DNA of 64,000 nt from Rhizophagus irregularis (lineage: Eukaryota; Glomeromycota; Glomeromycetes; Glomerales; Glomeraceae): assembly GCF_026210795.1 (NCBI RefSeq), contig NC_089460.1:1674001-1738000 (forward strand). The letters run 5' to 3'. Shown in pieces: positions 1-11,829 of the stretch. How positions within the stretch are numbered: position 1 is the first letter of the stretch; each line of letters begins with the position of its first letter. A program made the position numbers and the translations under genes. The notes under the pieces were generated by a model. The model had not been told where the DNA came from. It ran no database searches and worked only from the letters and a program-made list of their open reading frames with translations.

Positions 1-1929
1 AAGATAGGGAGATAAGAATTTGATTCGATTTAAAGAAGACGAAGATCCAAACCCTAATCAAGATTTTAATATTTCTTATACATTGAGCTGCATAATCAAG
101 TATTCAAACGAGGGTATTTGTTATCTTTTCATACATATTTATTTATTTATTTTATAATAAATTCTTGGAAAAAGAAAAATATAATAATAATTGTTTATTT
201 TGTTTTTTTAAAAAAAAATTGAAATTTTGATCTTCATTTGATGCTTTTTTCTCCATCTCTAGAACTTGTAAAAAATCTAAATGAAAAAAAATTATCTTTT
301 AAAAAATAATGATTTACAAAGTACATAAGTTGGTTTTTCTATGTTTTATATGAATCTTCATTGTTATTGGTTTTTTGATAACTCCGAAACAAAAATGATC
401 TTGGTTTTTTTAGGTAAAATTTTACGCGTATATAGAAAAAAGTTGATCTTGTAAATATATGCGAAGATAAATACCGTATTACCTATTTTTTTTTGATTTA
501 CCAGTAACGTAGTCACATTTCATGATACAAATAACTTTTTTGCATCAGCCGGTCCCTTTCTTTTTTTTGCACTGACCAATGCTATTTAAAGAAATACGAA
601 TATTCCAGGTTCATGTTTTTGACGTGCTCCTTATTATTATAAAAATAGATTATAGAAATGATAGTTGTTTTCAATTAGACTTTCCCAAACTCTCAATGAC
701 GTACAAATCCTTCTTTTTTTTCCCTTGCGCCACTTATTTAATGCACATTTGACGCCTTGTGTTATATATTTATAAATTGCCAAGATGTTGGATTAAAAAG
801 GTGTAATTTCGGCGGAAATTCCTATAATATCTATATGTTACAAAGTCATTTATTGGTTCTTTTTTTTTTAAAAAAAAAAATGTACTTAATTTCTTTTTCT
901 AGAATATATTATATATTATATATAATATACATATATATATATGTATTTATTTATTTTATATTTTATTTTATTCTATTCTATTCTATTTTATTTTATTTTA
1001 TTTTTTAAGAGAAAGAAGAAAAAAAAAAATATTCGGTACCAAATACAATTTTTTCCGTCAGATAATTTGATTGGTCTAAACTTTACTTTCATGTAAAACA
1101 CTTTTTTAATAATGTCCATAAAAAAAAATCATTTTAATTTTTTTTTTTTAATTCGTAAATGTGATAAATAATTCATCACTCCCTATTAAGCAAAAAAAAA
1201 AATGGTACGATCATTTGTTTTACATTATTTATGTAAACTATAAAATATATTATTTATTGAAACACAAATTATCTGGTTTTTTTTTGCCCAACTTGTATGA
1301 ATTGCATAATATAAATTCAATTAATGTAAAATTCAAGTATGTATATTTTTAAAGTTGGATTAAATTGAATTTTTTTTTTTATTATTATCACAATAAAAAA
1401 AAAAAAAAAATCATTTTAATTATTAATTAAATTATAATTATATTATTAATCATTTCTTATCGAAAAGAGAAGAGGTAAAAAAAAAAAAAAATTATATAAA
1501 TAGTCCCCATCAACCTTAAATTTTTTTCCATGCTTGTGCACTCTCATTTTTTTTTTAAATTATACGATTAACTAATACATAAATAGTTCGAACGTATTAT
1601 TTTTAGTCAAGTTATTAAAATCTTTTGAAAAACATATCGTTTTTTTTATTACATACATTTTATATATATAATATTTATATATTCCTTTTTTTTTTTACCG
1701 CAAAGAGAAAGAAAAAATTCAAAAAAAAAACAAAATAAATTATCATAAATTAAAACAAATTATTATTCTCATCTTTATTAAAACAAAGAAAAGTCGTAAA
1801 TTTTAAATTCATATTCTAAAAAAAAATTCGTCATATTTTAAAGTCATATTTTTTTTTTAAAAAAAAAACAATCCTTATATTTTTTTAAAAAAAGTCGTAT
1901 TTTTTTTTCTAAAAAAAATAAAATAAAAA
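1..1929. other. AT-rich upstream region, no gene seen
   Basis: No coding sequence could be supported here. The stretch is dominated by poly(T) and poly(A) runs and short microsatellites, including a TTTTA/TTCTA-type repeat around 940-1000 and an AT-alternating run around 905-945. It is probably the promoter and 5' leader of the Zn2Cys6 gene that starts at 1930. A transcribed leader with its own intron cannot be excluded. Confidence 0.5.
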
Positions 1930-4721
1930 ATGTCAAGTGAAGATTTAAATGGTATTAAGAGACGTAGAGTCGCAAGAGCTTGTGATACTTGTCGACGAAA
2001 AAAAGTTCGTTGTGATGGTGTACAACCTAATTCTGATCCACCATCTTGTACAAATTGCAAAGCTTATGGTTATGAATGGTAAATATTTTTCCTTATTTTT
2101 TATCCCATATTAATGCATCTTAATGCTTTTTTTCGTTAATCTTTTTTTTTTTTTTTTTTTCTCTCTACTCTTTTAGTGCTTTTATTGATGCACCAAAGAA
2201 ACGTGGTCCTCCAAAAGGTTATATTGAAGCTTTAGAAACTAGACTTCAAAGAATGGAATCAATTCTTGGAGGTTTGGTTCAATCAGGGGATTTACCAGAA
2301 GGCACAATCTCTTCAAATCTTGAATGGATTAATGTAAATGAAAGTAATTTTAGATCCGGTCAAGAATCAAATAATACTACTAGTTCTAGATTAAGAAAAA
2401 CTCCTTCCTTTAATTCTTCATCACTCGGAAGAAGTGGTAGAGCCAATTCTTCAAAAAGTTTAGTATCACATAATTCATATAAAAATAATGGTCAAAGTAG
2501 TGATTCAGATGATTCTCTTTCAAGTGATAGTAATGAATATACTGGTTCTCAATATGATTTAAATGATAGTATGGGTCAACTTGCAATGGATGAAACTGGT
2601 CATACTAAATATCTTGGTAATAGTTCAGGAGTTTTTTTATTAAAAATTACAAAAAAAATTGCTAATGGACAAATTATTACTGTACCAAGTAATGATTGGA
2701 ATAATCCTTCTTTAAAACGTATCGGTCCAAATATGGTTATTGAATTTCCTCCAAAAGATTTATGTGATAAATTATTAGATGCTTATTGGAATCAAGTACA
2801 TCCTTTTATGCCTTTCATTGATAAAGAAGATTTAATGGAAAAATATAATAATTTGGAAGCACATTATTCTTCAATCATTTTATTTTATGCAATATTCGCT
2901 TTATCTACAAGATATATTGATGATCCTGCTATAAAATATTATTCTGAAGAATATTCAGGAAGTAGTTTTTATACAAAAGCAAGAGAATTATTAAGAGATG
3001 AATTTGATAAACCTTCAATTTCTGTAGTTCAAGCTTTATTATTATTATCAGTACAAATTAGTGGTCAAAAAGATTCTATTACTTGGGTATATATTGGTCT
3101 TGCTATAAGAATAGCTCAAGATATGGGTTTACATCGTGATTCTGCTAAATGGAATATTGATGAAAGACAAAGTGAAGTAAGAAGAAGAGTTTGGTGGGCT
3201 TGTGTTGTAGTTGATAGATTTTCTAGTGCAGGTTTAGGAAGACCTTTAGCAATAAATGAAGCTGATTGTGATGTTAATTATCCTGTACCAGGAAAAATTC
3301 CTTCTGATGATATAGAAACTATTGAAGGTTGGGTTGAATTAATTAAATGTAATTTAATTCTTGGTCGTATACTTAATCATGTTTATGGTATAAAATCTAA
3401 ATCATCATCATCACAAAATAACATAGAATCAGTTTTAGTTTCTTTAGATAATGAATTAAATGAATGGCGTGATAATTTACCAAAAAAATTTCAATTTGAT
3501 TCTTCAACTATGCATGGTGGTGATGTTAATACAAATAGAAAAATATATGCTCATTTACTTTATTATACTCAACAAATACTTTTACATCGACCTCATATAC
3601 GTGGACCAAAATCAAAAGCTCCACCTTCTTCAATTCCTTCATTAACCATTTGTACTATGGCAGCAAATAATATTACTCATGTATTATATCGTGGTTTAAA
3701 AGATGGTAGTTTAAAATTATCTGGAATTTATACAATTTATTCATTTCTTACCGCAGCATCTATGCATATTATAAATGCTTTAAGTGGAGATGATAGATTT
3801 AGAGAAGTTGCAAAACATGGTTTAAGAATGACATTAAAATGTTTAGATTATATGACAGAATATTGGCAAGTTTCTGATAAATTATCATATTTAATTCGGG
3901 ATTTATTAAAATCAAAAAATATAGAATTGGAAGGTTATAATGAAATGGGGGGAAATCCAAATCCAAGTCCAACTTGTCAAATAGGTATTTTATCAAAACA
4001 TGGTAAAGTAGAAGATTTAAAAGAAAGAAACCCTTTCTTATGTCAATTTAAGGAATTAAAAGATGGACAACCCTTACCAAAGATTACCTTTGCCACATCG
4101 CATCCAACAAATTCAAGTTCAATTGAACAAAATCAGCAAACGTCACCATACCCGACATTATGGAATTCACCACAACCACATCATCAACATCAACATCATC
4201 AACATCAACATCAACAACAACCAAAAAAGAATATTATAAACAATTCGACTTCGATATCTACCCCAGTATTAACATCATCATCAGTGAACAGTCCACAATC
4301 AACAACAATGAAATCACCGATGAATGATGCAATGCAATACGAGCAAACTTCATCCCCTGAATCAACTACTTCGACATCATCAGGATTTATGCAATTCACA
4401 GAATATTTAACAACAGATAGTGGATTGTTTCCTCAAAATGCCAATACTTTTACTCCAGATTCATCATTATTATTTGAAATGGATGATTCGATGGGTAATA
4501 ATAATCCATTTTTATCATTACCATCAGCAATTGATTGGAATGATTGGACCGATTGGACTGAATATTTGTTAAGAATGCAAAATTTAAGAAATTCTGTTAA
4601 TACAACAACACCAACTAGTGTAATGAATAACAATGGAATTTCAACAAATCCAGTAGTTAGTAATCCGAATCTGAATATTCCCCCTATGACAGGTAACACT
4701 AATAGCATGGCGTATCAATGA
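1930..4721 (+). CDS. Zn2Cys6 fungal transcription factor (XlnR/Fungal_trans type)
   Basis: Predicted nuclear DNA-binding regulator of 897 aa in two exons, 1930-2078 and 2177-4721, with a GT-AG intron at 2079-2176. The N-terminus is a complete binuclear zinc cluster: Cys18, 21, 28, 40, 43 and 50, preceded by a basic KRRR stretch. The intron splits the codon of Cys50, so splicing is needed to finish the last zinc ligand. A short linker (KKRGPPKGY) and a likely dimerising helix follow. Residues about 240-500 match the Fungal_trans 'middle homology' region of Gal4-class activators, with the typical AYWNQVHPFMPF and RRRVWWACVVVDR blocks. The C-terminal third is low complexity, with a His/Gln tract near residues 716-735 and Ser/Thr/Asn-rich sequence that may be an activation domain. 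The start is the first ATG before the zinc cluster. The family resembles XlnR-type regulators, but target genes cannot be read from sequence. The next gene on the same strand is an MFS transporter. Confidence 0.93.
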
Positions 4722-6809
4722 GTTATCATCACTTGAAGTGTTGAACGATAATTCATTATTTTTATCTTGTAAATAATTTATTGTTTTTTTTTTCAAAGAC
4801 ATTGTATTTTCTTTTTTTTTATACATATATTATATATATATTATATATATAGATTAAGAGGGCTACACGGGAAAGTTTTTATCGCGTTAAAAATTATTTT
4901 TTTTTTTCTTTGTGATAGTCTATTCTTTCTTATACTTTTAGGATTATATATTGTATTATAATTTTCTTATTTTTTTTTTTTTATTTCGTATATTTTTTTT
5001 TTCGTATATTCTCTCTCTTTCTCTCTCTCTCCTAATTTTTTTTTTTTTTTTTTTTTTTTGCGAATTAAATTTTTTTTTTGCGAATTGCGAATTAAATTTT
5101 TTTTTTGTGAATTAAAATTAATTAAATTTTAAAACAAATAATTTTTTTTTTATTATCAAATCTGTTATCTAAGCACCATGTATCATGTATGTAATGTGAA
5201 TGTAAAAAAAAAAAAAAAATTCAATATTTTTTAATTTTATGAAATTTTATTTTAATAAAACTAGTTTCTTTTTCTATCGATCTTAATAAAGAGTAATATT
5301 ACAATTGTATTCCTACATCAATGTAACTTAAAATAGATTTCTAAAAAGAACATTTTGTTAGTACAGTAATTTTCTAAATTACGTACAAAAACTCTTCTAA
5401 ACTCCCCAGCAACCCCAGCATATGTAATGAAATGCAACATAATTAACATAAATTCCGCCACGCGATAAAATTTATGCATAATTGATTGGTTTCCACGTGG
5501 GGTTTCATTTATTTATTTACTTGCTTTCAGATACTTATAATATGAATGAAAATCTTATTTTGGGATATCGGGATAATTTCGTACCGAATTGTACCGAATT
5601 TATCGGTAAAATTTAACCGATGTTATGAAACACATTGATTATAAATCAAAAATTAGTATTGGGAAAAACTTTTTGCCGAATAAAATTGCGCGATCATTCT
5701 TGTTCGCAGTATACATAATTAATTTAAACAAAAAAATAAAGCTTCATTCATTAAACAAATCTTTTATTCATGCATTATGATATAGTGGTTTGTACGTTAA
5801 GAGATTCTCACTGTAAACAAATTAATTTTTTTTTTTCATCGCATCGTGTGTTAAATTATAATTTACCTTGACCAAATTTTGACTTATTCTACTTATATTA
5901 CGAGTTTATTAATAAATTATATTATATTAATAATATCTTATTAAATGTAATTTTCATTACGCGTATTATTATTGACTAAAAAAATATGAGATCGTGGCAC
6001 ACTTTTTTACTATAAGTTGATCGATAATATTCTTTAATATGTAATTAATTTATTTTTTTAAATTTTTCTTATGATGAACGTATTCAAATTTTATTCGACG
6101 TTAATCATAATCATAAATGGATTTTTATCATGGTTTAATAATTCGTTTTTCATTAATATTTCTTATATTTCTTGAAACTTTTTAATATTATTTTACTTAT
6201 TATTACTTATTAATATGTAGAATTTCAATTTAATATTGTTCATCACATTCGAATTCCTTTAAACCAAATTTGTATTAACATGTGATCCCGTCATATTGAG
6301 TTTTTTGACGTATAATTAATTAGCTTTTTTTGAACGAATAATTGGGATCCGCGAATCACATTTTATCTTATTTAAATTTCGTTGTATTTGAAAATTTTTA
6401 ACTGCGCCTCTCTCTATAATTAACCGCGCCCATTTGGTTATTATAATTGAGAAGAAATATAATGGCTTAGAATAATAAATAAACCACTACTTAATCTCAC
6501 ATAATTGGATAAGTGGCAATGTAGATGACAAAGTTAAAGATGAGGCTAGGTAAAAGAAATTTTTTTAAATTTTTACCATAATCAATTTGTTAAAAAAATG
6601 TAATAAGGCTTGTAATTATGGCTTAATTATGGCTTATTTTAATATTAATACTAAACTATATTTTTTTTTTCGATGGTTTTTTTTCTTGTTTCTAATATAA
6701 TATCAAAAAAAAAAAAAAAAAAATTCAATTAAAAAATATATATATATTATTTAATAGAGTGTGTATTTCATTATTTTAGATATATTACGATTAAAGAGTA
6801 TCAAAGAAA
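4722..6809. other. Intergenic region, transcription factor to MFS transporter
   Basis: No gene is supported. It begins with the probable 3' UTR of the transcription factor. It contains long T runs (4975-5060), a CT microsatellite near 5012-5031, and a short repeated motif GCGAATTAAATTTTTTTT around 5060-5110. The last few hundred bases before 6810 are presumably the promoter of the transporter gene. Confidence 0.4.
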
Positions 6810-8446
6810 ATGCCAACTAAAGATAGTGAGAAATCTATAACATTTTCAACAGAAGATCCAAAAAATTGGGAGGATAGAAAGAAATTATATGTTTCATCTA
6901 TCGCTTCATTCACTATTTCTATTTCTCCAGTATCAATCTCGTAAGTTAATAGTGAAATTATACCAATTTTTTCTGTTCAGATAATGGTGATTAATCACAT
7001 GTATGTACATATGTTAAAAGAATGTATTATCCTGCTCTTATTGCAATACGTGATTACTTTAATACAACACAATTCATTGTAAATATATCAGGTAAGAAAT
7101 AATAAAATTAGATCTTTTTTTTTTTTTGTCAGTTGATTTAATTATTTGCAAATGATAGTCGGTCTAATTATACTGTTCACGGGATTAATCGTACGTGTTT
7201 TCACTTTATTTCTGATAAAAGTTACCTGAACCATTTTTCATATTTAAATCTTTTTAACAATTATCTTAATTATATAGCCTTTGGTGGTTGGATCTTATGC
7301 AGATGTATATGGAAGGAGAAGAGTATATATATTTGTTATGTTTATATTTACACTTTCAAGTATATTATGTGCAATGGCAGAAAATATATGGGTATTAATG
7401 GCAATGAGAACATTACAGTCATTTGGATCTTCGGGTGTACAATGTATTTGTGGAGGTATCGCAAATGACATTTTCATTCCAACAGGTAAAAAAAAAGGGA
7501 ATATTAATATATAATTTATTTTTTTTTTAATCTAAATTTTTTTTTTTTAGAAAGAGAAGAAGCATATAGTAGATTTTTTTTAGGATATCATTTTGGAGAA
7601 ATAATAGGATCTATAATAGGAGGATTACTTACGGAATATTTAGGATGGCATTCAATATTTTGGTTTCTATCAATATATGGAAGTATTTTATTATTTTTAA
7701 TAATATGTTTCATTCCAGAAACACTTTATATACCAGATTCATCAACAACAACCATTATTATAAAACAATTTAATCCATTATTACCTTTTAAATTACTTTA
7801 TTATCCAAATATAACATTAACAATCCTTTATAATACATCAATATGGATAATAATTTATGTATTAGATATTATGATTCCTTTTTCATTTACTAATATTTAT
7901 AATTTATCTCCTTTATATATTGGTTTAATATTTTTGGCTCGTAAAATTGGAAGTATTATTGGAAATTCTTTTGGAGCTCATTATTCTGATTATTTGATAA
8001 ACAAATATGAAAAGAAAAAAGGAAAAGAAGAAAGTTATCCTGAATTAAGATTGAAAAGTATTTGGATTGGTGCTATATTAGCAATTATATCATTTTTTAT
8101 ATTTGGTTGGATTTTAGAAAAAAGAGTTTATATAATTTGGCCATTAGTTATTATATTTATAGGTGAATTTGGTATATTATTTTTAGAAACTACAACAATT
8201 ACTTATTTAACAAATCCTTATCATGAAGAATTAAATACTTCAATACTTGCAATAGGTGAAGCTATAACTGCTTTAATATCAACTATTGTAATAATATTAA
8301 CTATTCCAATAGAAAATAAGTTTGGTATTGGTTGGTTATTTACTGCTTTAGCTTCTTTAGCATTATTAAGTAATATATTAATAATTTTAGTTTATTTTAA
8401 AGGAAGAAAATGGAGAGAAAATCAAAATATAAATAAAGATTTATAA
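6810..8446 (+). CDS. Major facilitator superfamily transporter (DHA1 drug:H+ antiporter type)
   Basis: Polytopic membrane transporter of 445 aa in five exons: 6810-6940, 7021-7091, 7159-7190, 7278-7485 and 7551-8446. Phases join cleanly and all introns are GT-AG. The short N-terminal tail ends in a DPKNW motif, common just before the first helix of fungal drug:H+ antiporters. After helix 2 comes the MFS signature motif A: GSYADVYGRRRVYI, starting at Gly83. The remaining sequence is hydrophobic helix after helix, with a central basic loop (NKYEKKKGKEE) separating the two halves, consistent with 12 helices. The C-terminus is short and basic. The likely role is proton-coupled export of small molecules at the plasma membrane (QDR/FLR-like), but the substrate cannot be inferred. 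The length of 445 aa is slightly short for the family but contains both halves. Confidence 0.9.
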
Positions 8447-9216
8447 AAAAAAAAAAATCTAAATACTTTAATAATAATAATAATAATAATATAAAAAATA
8501 ATAATTATAATAATAATTAATTAATTAATTATATATATATATATTTATTTATAATCATTTTTTTTAAAAAAAATATTTAATAATAAAAAAAATTATTAAA
8601 TAATTTTTATAATTTTATAATATATATTAGAGAAAATTTATTCCTCACCTGGATGATTTCTTGCCTTCTATTATGTAATAAAATTTTGATTGACTGATAA
8701 AGCTTTACAATTACATCATGCTAGTCAATTAGTTATTTGTTTACTCCCTTTTTAGTTTCATGTCAAAAATATACATATGGATCATATTTTTTCTTTCTTT
8801 TAAATTTCAGGCTCTTTCAGTTTTGTATTCAAAGGTATGTTTTTTTCGTTTCTTTAATTTTCTTTTTTTTTTTTTGCTTTTGCTTCATTTTTACAAACTT
8901 TGTTTTATTTTTTTTTATGGAATTTTTTCTTTTTTATCGTCTGTTTTATATTCATTTCCCTTTTATCTTTATCTTTATCCCTATTTGTTTCATTTTCCTT
9001 TACATTTTATATCCTTTCATTTTTATTTCCCTTTCATTTTTATTTATGTTTTTTCACTTCATTTTTCCTTTCATTTTTATCTTTGTCTCCTTTATTTTCA
9101 TTTTTCTTTTTATTTTCTTCCTCCCTTTAGATCCTTAAAACTTGGCTAAAAGAAAAATAAAGGAATAACCAGTTAGTAAAAATAAATTATAAATTAGAAA
9201 ATGGAAACCGTTGTAA

Positions 9217-9427
9217 GTTCAGAGCGAGATATAATAAATAAAGATGTAGCGATATTCTACTAATTAGCAGCATAACGCCTTGGAATTCTGGTAATTTTCT
9301 GCTGATTAGCAGCATAACGCCTTAGAAATCCTAAACAGAGAAACTCACATGATTGAAAATTTACACGTTATTTCCATAGATCATAATAGTGCATAGACAT
9401 ATATAGTCCTTCGCTTTGCTCTGGATA
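9217..9427. mobile_element. Miniature inverted-repeat element, GTCCAGAGC family
   Basis: The left end reads GTTCAGAGCGA and the right end TCGCTTTGCTCTGGAT, which are imperfect inverted repeats of each other. The same ends, with the same preceding block (AACCGTTGTAAG), occur in a shorter copy at 28326-28419. Inside are two copies of ATTAGCAGCATAACGCCTT, 42 bases apart (9263 and 9305). No coding capacity is present. Target duplications could not be identified. Confidence 0.5.
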
Positions 9428-10299
9428 ATAAAAAATGAAAATGAAAAAAATACATTCACCTGAAATCTCAAAATAAAAAAAAAAATAGATCTTTTCAGTT
9501 TTATGATCAAGGTATGTTCTTTTTTTTTTATTTACTACTTTTTGATTCTTTTTATTTTTAGGTTTTGTTTTTATTATTTATGTTTAATCTTAATCTTTTT
9601 CTTTCATTTTTTTCAGGTTTCAGACTTTTAGATTTTTTCTTTGTTTAAATTTCAGTGACTCCTAAATTTTTCTCTTTTTTAGATTTCTGATTCTCTTTAA
9701 GTGAGTAGTTTTATTTCTATTGTATTTTAATTTTTAGTTGTTATTTTCTCGTCTTCATTATTAACAATTTTTCATTTTTATTTTCTTTCATGATTTTTTC
9801 ATCATTTCATTTTCATTGTTAACTGATTCGATATGTTGAATAAATTAACTATAATTTGCAGTTAGGAAGATTAAGTATGTTTAACTATGACTGAAATCCA
9901 ATCAAACAAGACATGCTTAAAATAGGGAGTTCGTTTATTGTGTAAAAGGTTATACATTAGTATAGAACTTTATAATTACAAGAATTTAATATGAACTTAT
10001 TGAAACTAATAGAAACTAATAGAACTAAACTTTTAACAAAAAAAAATACCAACGTTATTTATATAAAAATTACTACATATAAAGATATAATAAATATAAG
10101 AAATATAAGAAATATAACTATTGTTGATAAAACAGTATTACGCTAAATTTTATTTATAACTTTACAATAATTATAAAATAAAATAAAACCTAAACTAGTC
10201 ACATAAAAGAAAACAATATAATACAAGTAAAAAAAAATAATTTATAAAATAAAATACTAATCTAAAATCTATATCTAAGAACCTTTATATATTCCAACC

Positions 10300-10490
10300 T
10301 AAACTCTAAAAAGTAAGTTCCAGATAAACTATTCAGAAAAAAGGGCTTTAAAATTTAAGTTCAAAAGAGCAAAATAGTTCACATTCCCAAACTGTTCATA
10401 AACTAAACTCTGAAGAGTAAGTTCCAAGTCAACTATTCAGAAAAAAGGGTTCTAAAATTTAAGTCTAAAAAAGCAAAGTAACTCACATCT
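10300..10490. repeat. Two-copy tandem duplication, period about 104 bp
   Basis: The block starting TAAACTCTAAAAAGTAAG at 10300 recurs, diverged, from 10404. Both copies share the internal phrase ACTATTCAGAAAAAAGGG. It lies beyond the 3' end of the old LINE remnant. Confidence 0.6.
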
Positions 10491-10849
10491 AAAGTTGCCT
10501 GCCTAAACCTCTCCAAAATTCTACGATTAGTTTCTCCAAGATTTTACTATAGTTTTATTATAGTTTCGGTAAGGTTTTGGCAGTTTCAGCATTTATAATA
10601 AGTTTCGTCAGGTTTCGCTTTTCTCTAGAGTTTCGCTAACTTTTTAATATGACTTTCATATAGTTTTGGCAAAGTTTCGCTATTTCAGCATTTCGCCAAT
10701 TTGCCAAACCCCTCTAGTTTCTCCAGCAACCTTACTCACATCTCTTAACTGTTTGATTAAACAGAAAATCTGAAATCTTGTCCATTCAAGATCCACCTTG
10801 ATCCATTAGGTGTTAAAGTCAATCTTTAAGTTTTGACGTTAAAGGATGA

Positions 10850-11562
10850 TCCTGTTACAATTGTAAGAAAAAAGCGTCAGCATAAGTAGAAGTATCACAA
10901 GAAGGAGAACTGGAAGAGTAATGGTGAGATTTCTTGAATTTGGTAGTAATATTTTGAAATAATTTCTACTTGATAAATGCATCACAGTATAAAGACTAAA
11001 TATTCTTGTATATGTGATTTTGCAGTCTAAATAATTCAGAATAGATAAAGTGAATAAACTTTTTGGCTGTGTAAAGAGAAGAAAAGATATTAAACAAATC
11101 TTTAGGAATTAGACCTCAAACTAAATCAAAAGCCATAGGTGCAAATGAAAGTGGAAGGTTTATTGTAAGAAGAATATCATTCTAAATAGAGAGAGAGTTA
11201 AATTCATTTAATAAATAAAGTTTGGAGGAGTTTTTATTACAGACCTTCTTTAATTTCTTCTGAAAATTAATCTTAAAAATTTCTAAGTATTCCATAAACT
11301 TAGTTTTAACAGGAAAAACTGTGAAGTCCATAGTATGAGAAGCTTTATATATCCACAGATAAATAGAAGTTTTAGGTATTTAACAGTACAAGAAACAAGT
11401 GAAATCTATATTATATAAGTCTGGAGCATGTTGTTTATGTAAACACAAAGACAGAAGTACATCAAAAAGTAATTTTAATCTGAAAATAGCTAAATTATGG
11501 TTTTTAAAATAATTAGCAGCACCATAATATATGAAAAAATGGAAAATTTTCAAGTGGCAGGC
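10850..11562 (-). pseudogene. Old LINE ORF2, 3' part (decayed, split by insertion)
   Basis: Read on the minus strand, the sequence still gives degenerate peptides such as FRLKLLFDVLLSLCLHKQHA and FAPMAFDLV-GLIPKDLFNI. These line up with the C-terminal, post-RNase H part of the younger LINE at 11830-15676 (KFQLFLEDLPTL and YSLVRGCLPTAF blocks). Many stops and frame changes are present. The upstream part of the same pseudogene continues beyond the insertion, from 15730 rightwards. The remnant is a dead non-LTR retrotransposon that served as landing site for the inverted-repeat element 11563-15721. Confidence 0.65.
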
Positions 11563-11630
11563 AGGACCCCGGATATCTAATATAAAGGTCATAATGGACT
11601 TTTGGCCAAAAACACCCCTTTTTGCTGAAA

Positions 11631-11791
11631 CTCAAAAAATCGTTTTTTGTAAATATCTCAGCATCCAATAATTCAATTTTAATGAACTTTTTTTTATTTT
11701 GTAGCCCTCATTTAGCTCTACAATTTAAAAAAAAGTTCATCAAAATTGGACCACTGGATGCCGAGATATTTACAAAAAACGATTTTTTGAG
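11631..11791. repeat. Internal palindrome with GGATGCCGAGATATT module
   Basis: The left arm (11631-11695) and right arm (11728-11791) are reverse complements over about 65 bases with few mismatches. Both outer ends read CTCAAAAAATCGTTTTTTGT, with the module AAATATCTC-GGCATCCAG inside. Similar palindromic modules occur near both ends of the unrelated element 45296-49843. Confidence 0.8.
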
Positions 11792-11829
11792 CCCTTGAAA
11801 AATGGGTCAATCTGCCGAAAGTGTGACTT

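Larger units (their letters stand above)
8447..10849. other. Intergenic region with pyrimidine-rich tract
   Basis: No protein gene is supported. From about 8740 to 9130 the + strand is almost purely T/C with TTTTCATTTT-like units. It leaves long reading frames in all three + frames that are composition artefacts. A small inverted-repeat element (9217-9427) and a tandem duplication (10300-10490) are listed separately. The right end runs into a decayed minus-strand LINE. Confidence 0.4.

Noticed and set aside
4211-4826. Minus-strand frames opposite the transcription factor C-terminus
   Set aside because: They mirror the low-complexity Gln/His/Asn/Ser codons of the real gene and have no independent support.
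8737-9149. Long open frames of 76-133 codons in all three + frames
   Set aside because: They arise from an almost pure T/C tract giving Phe/Leu/Ser-only peptides in every frame; there is no coding signature.
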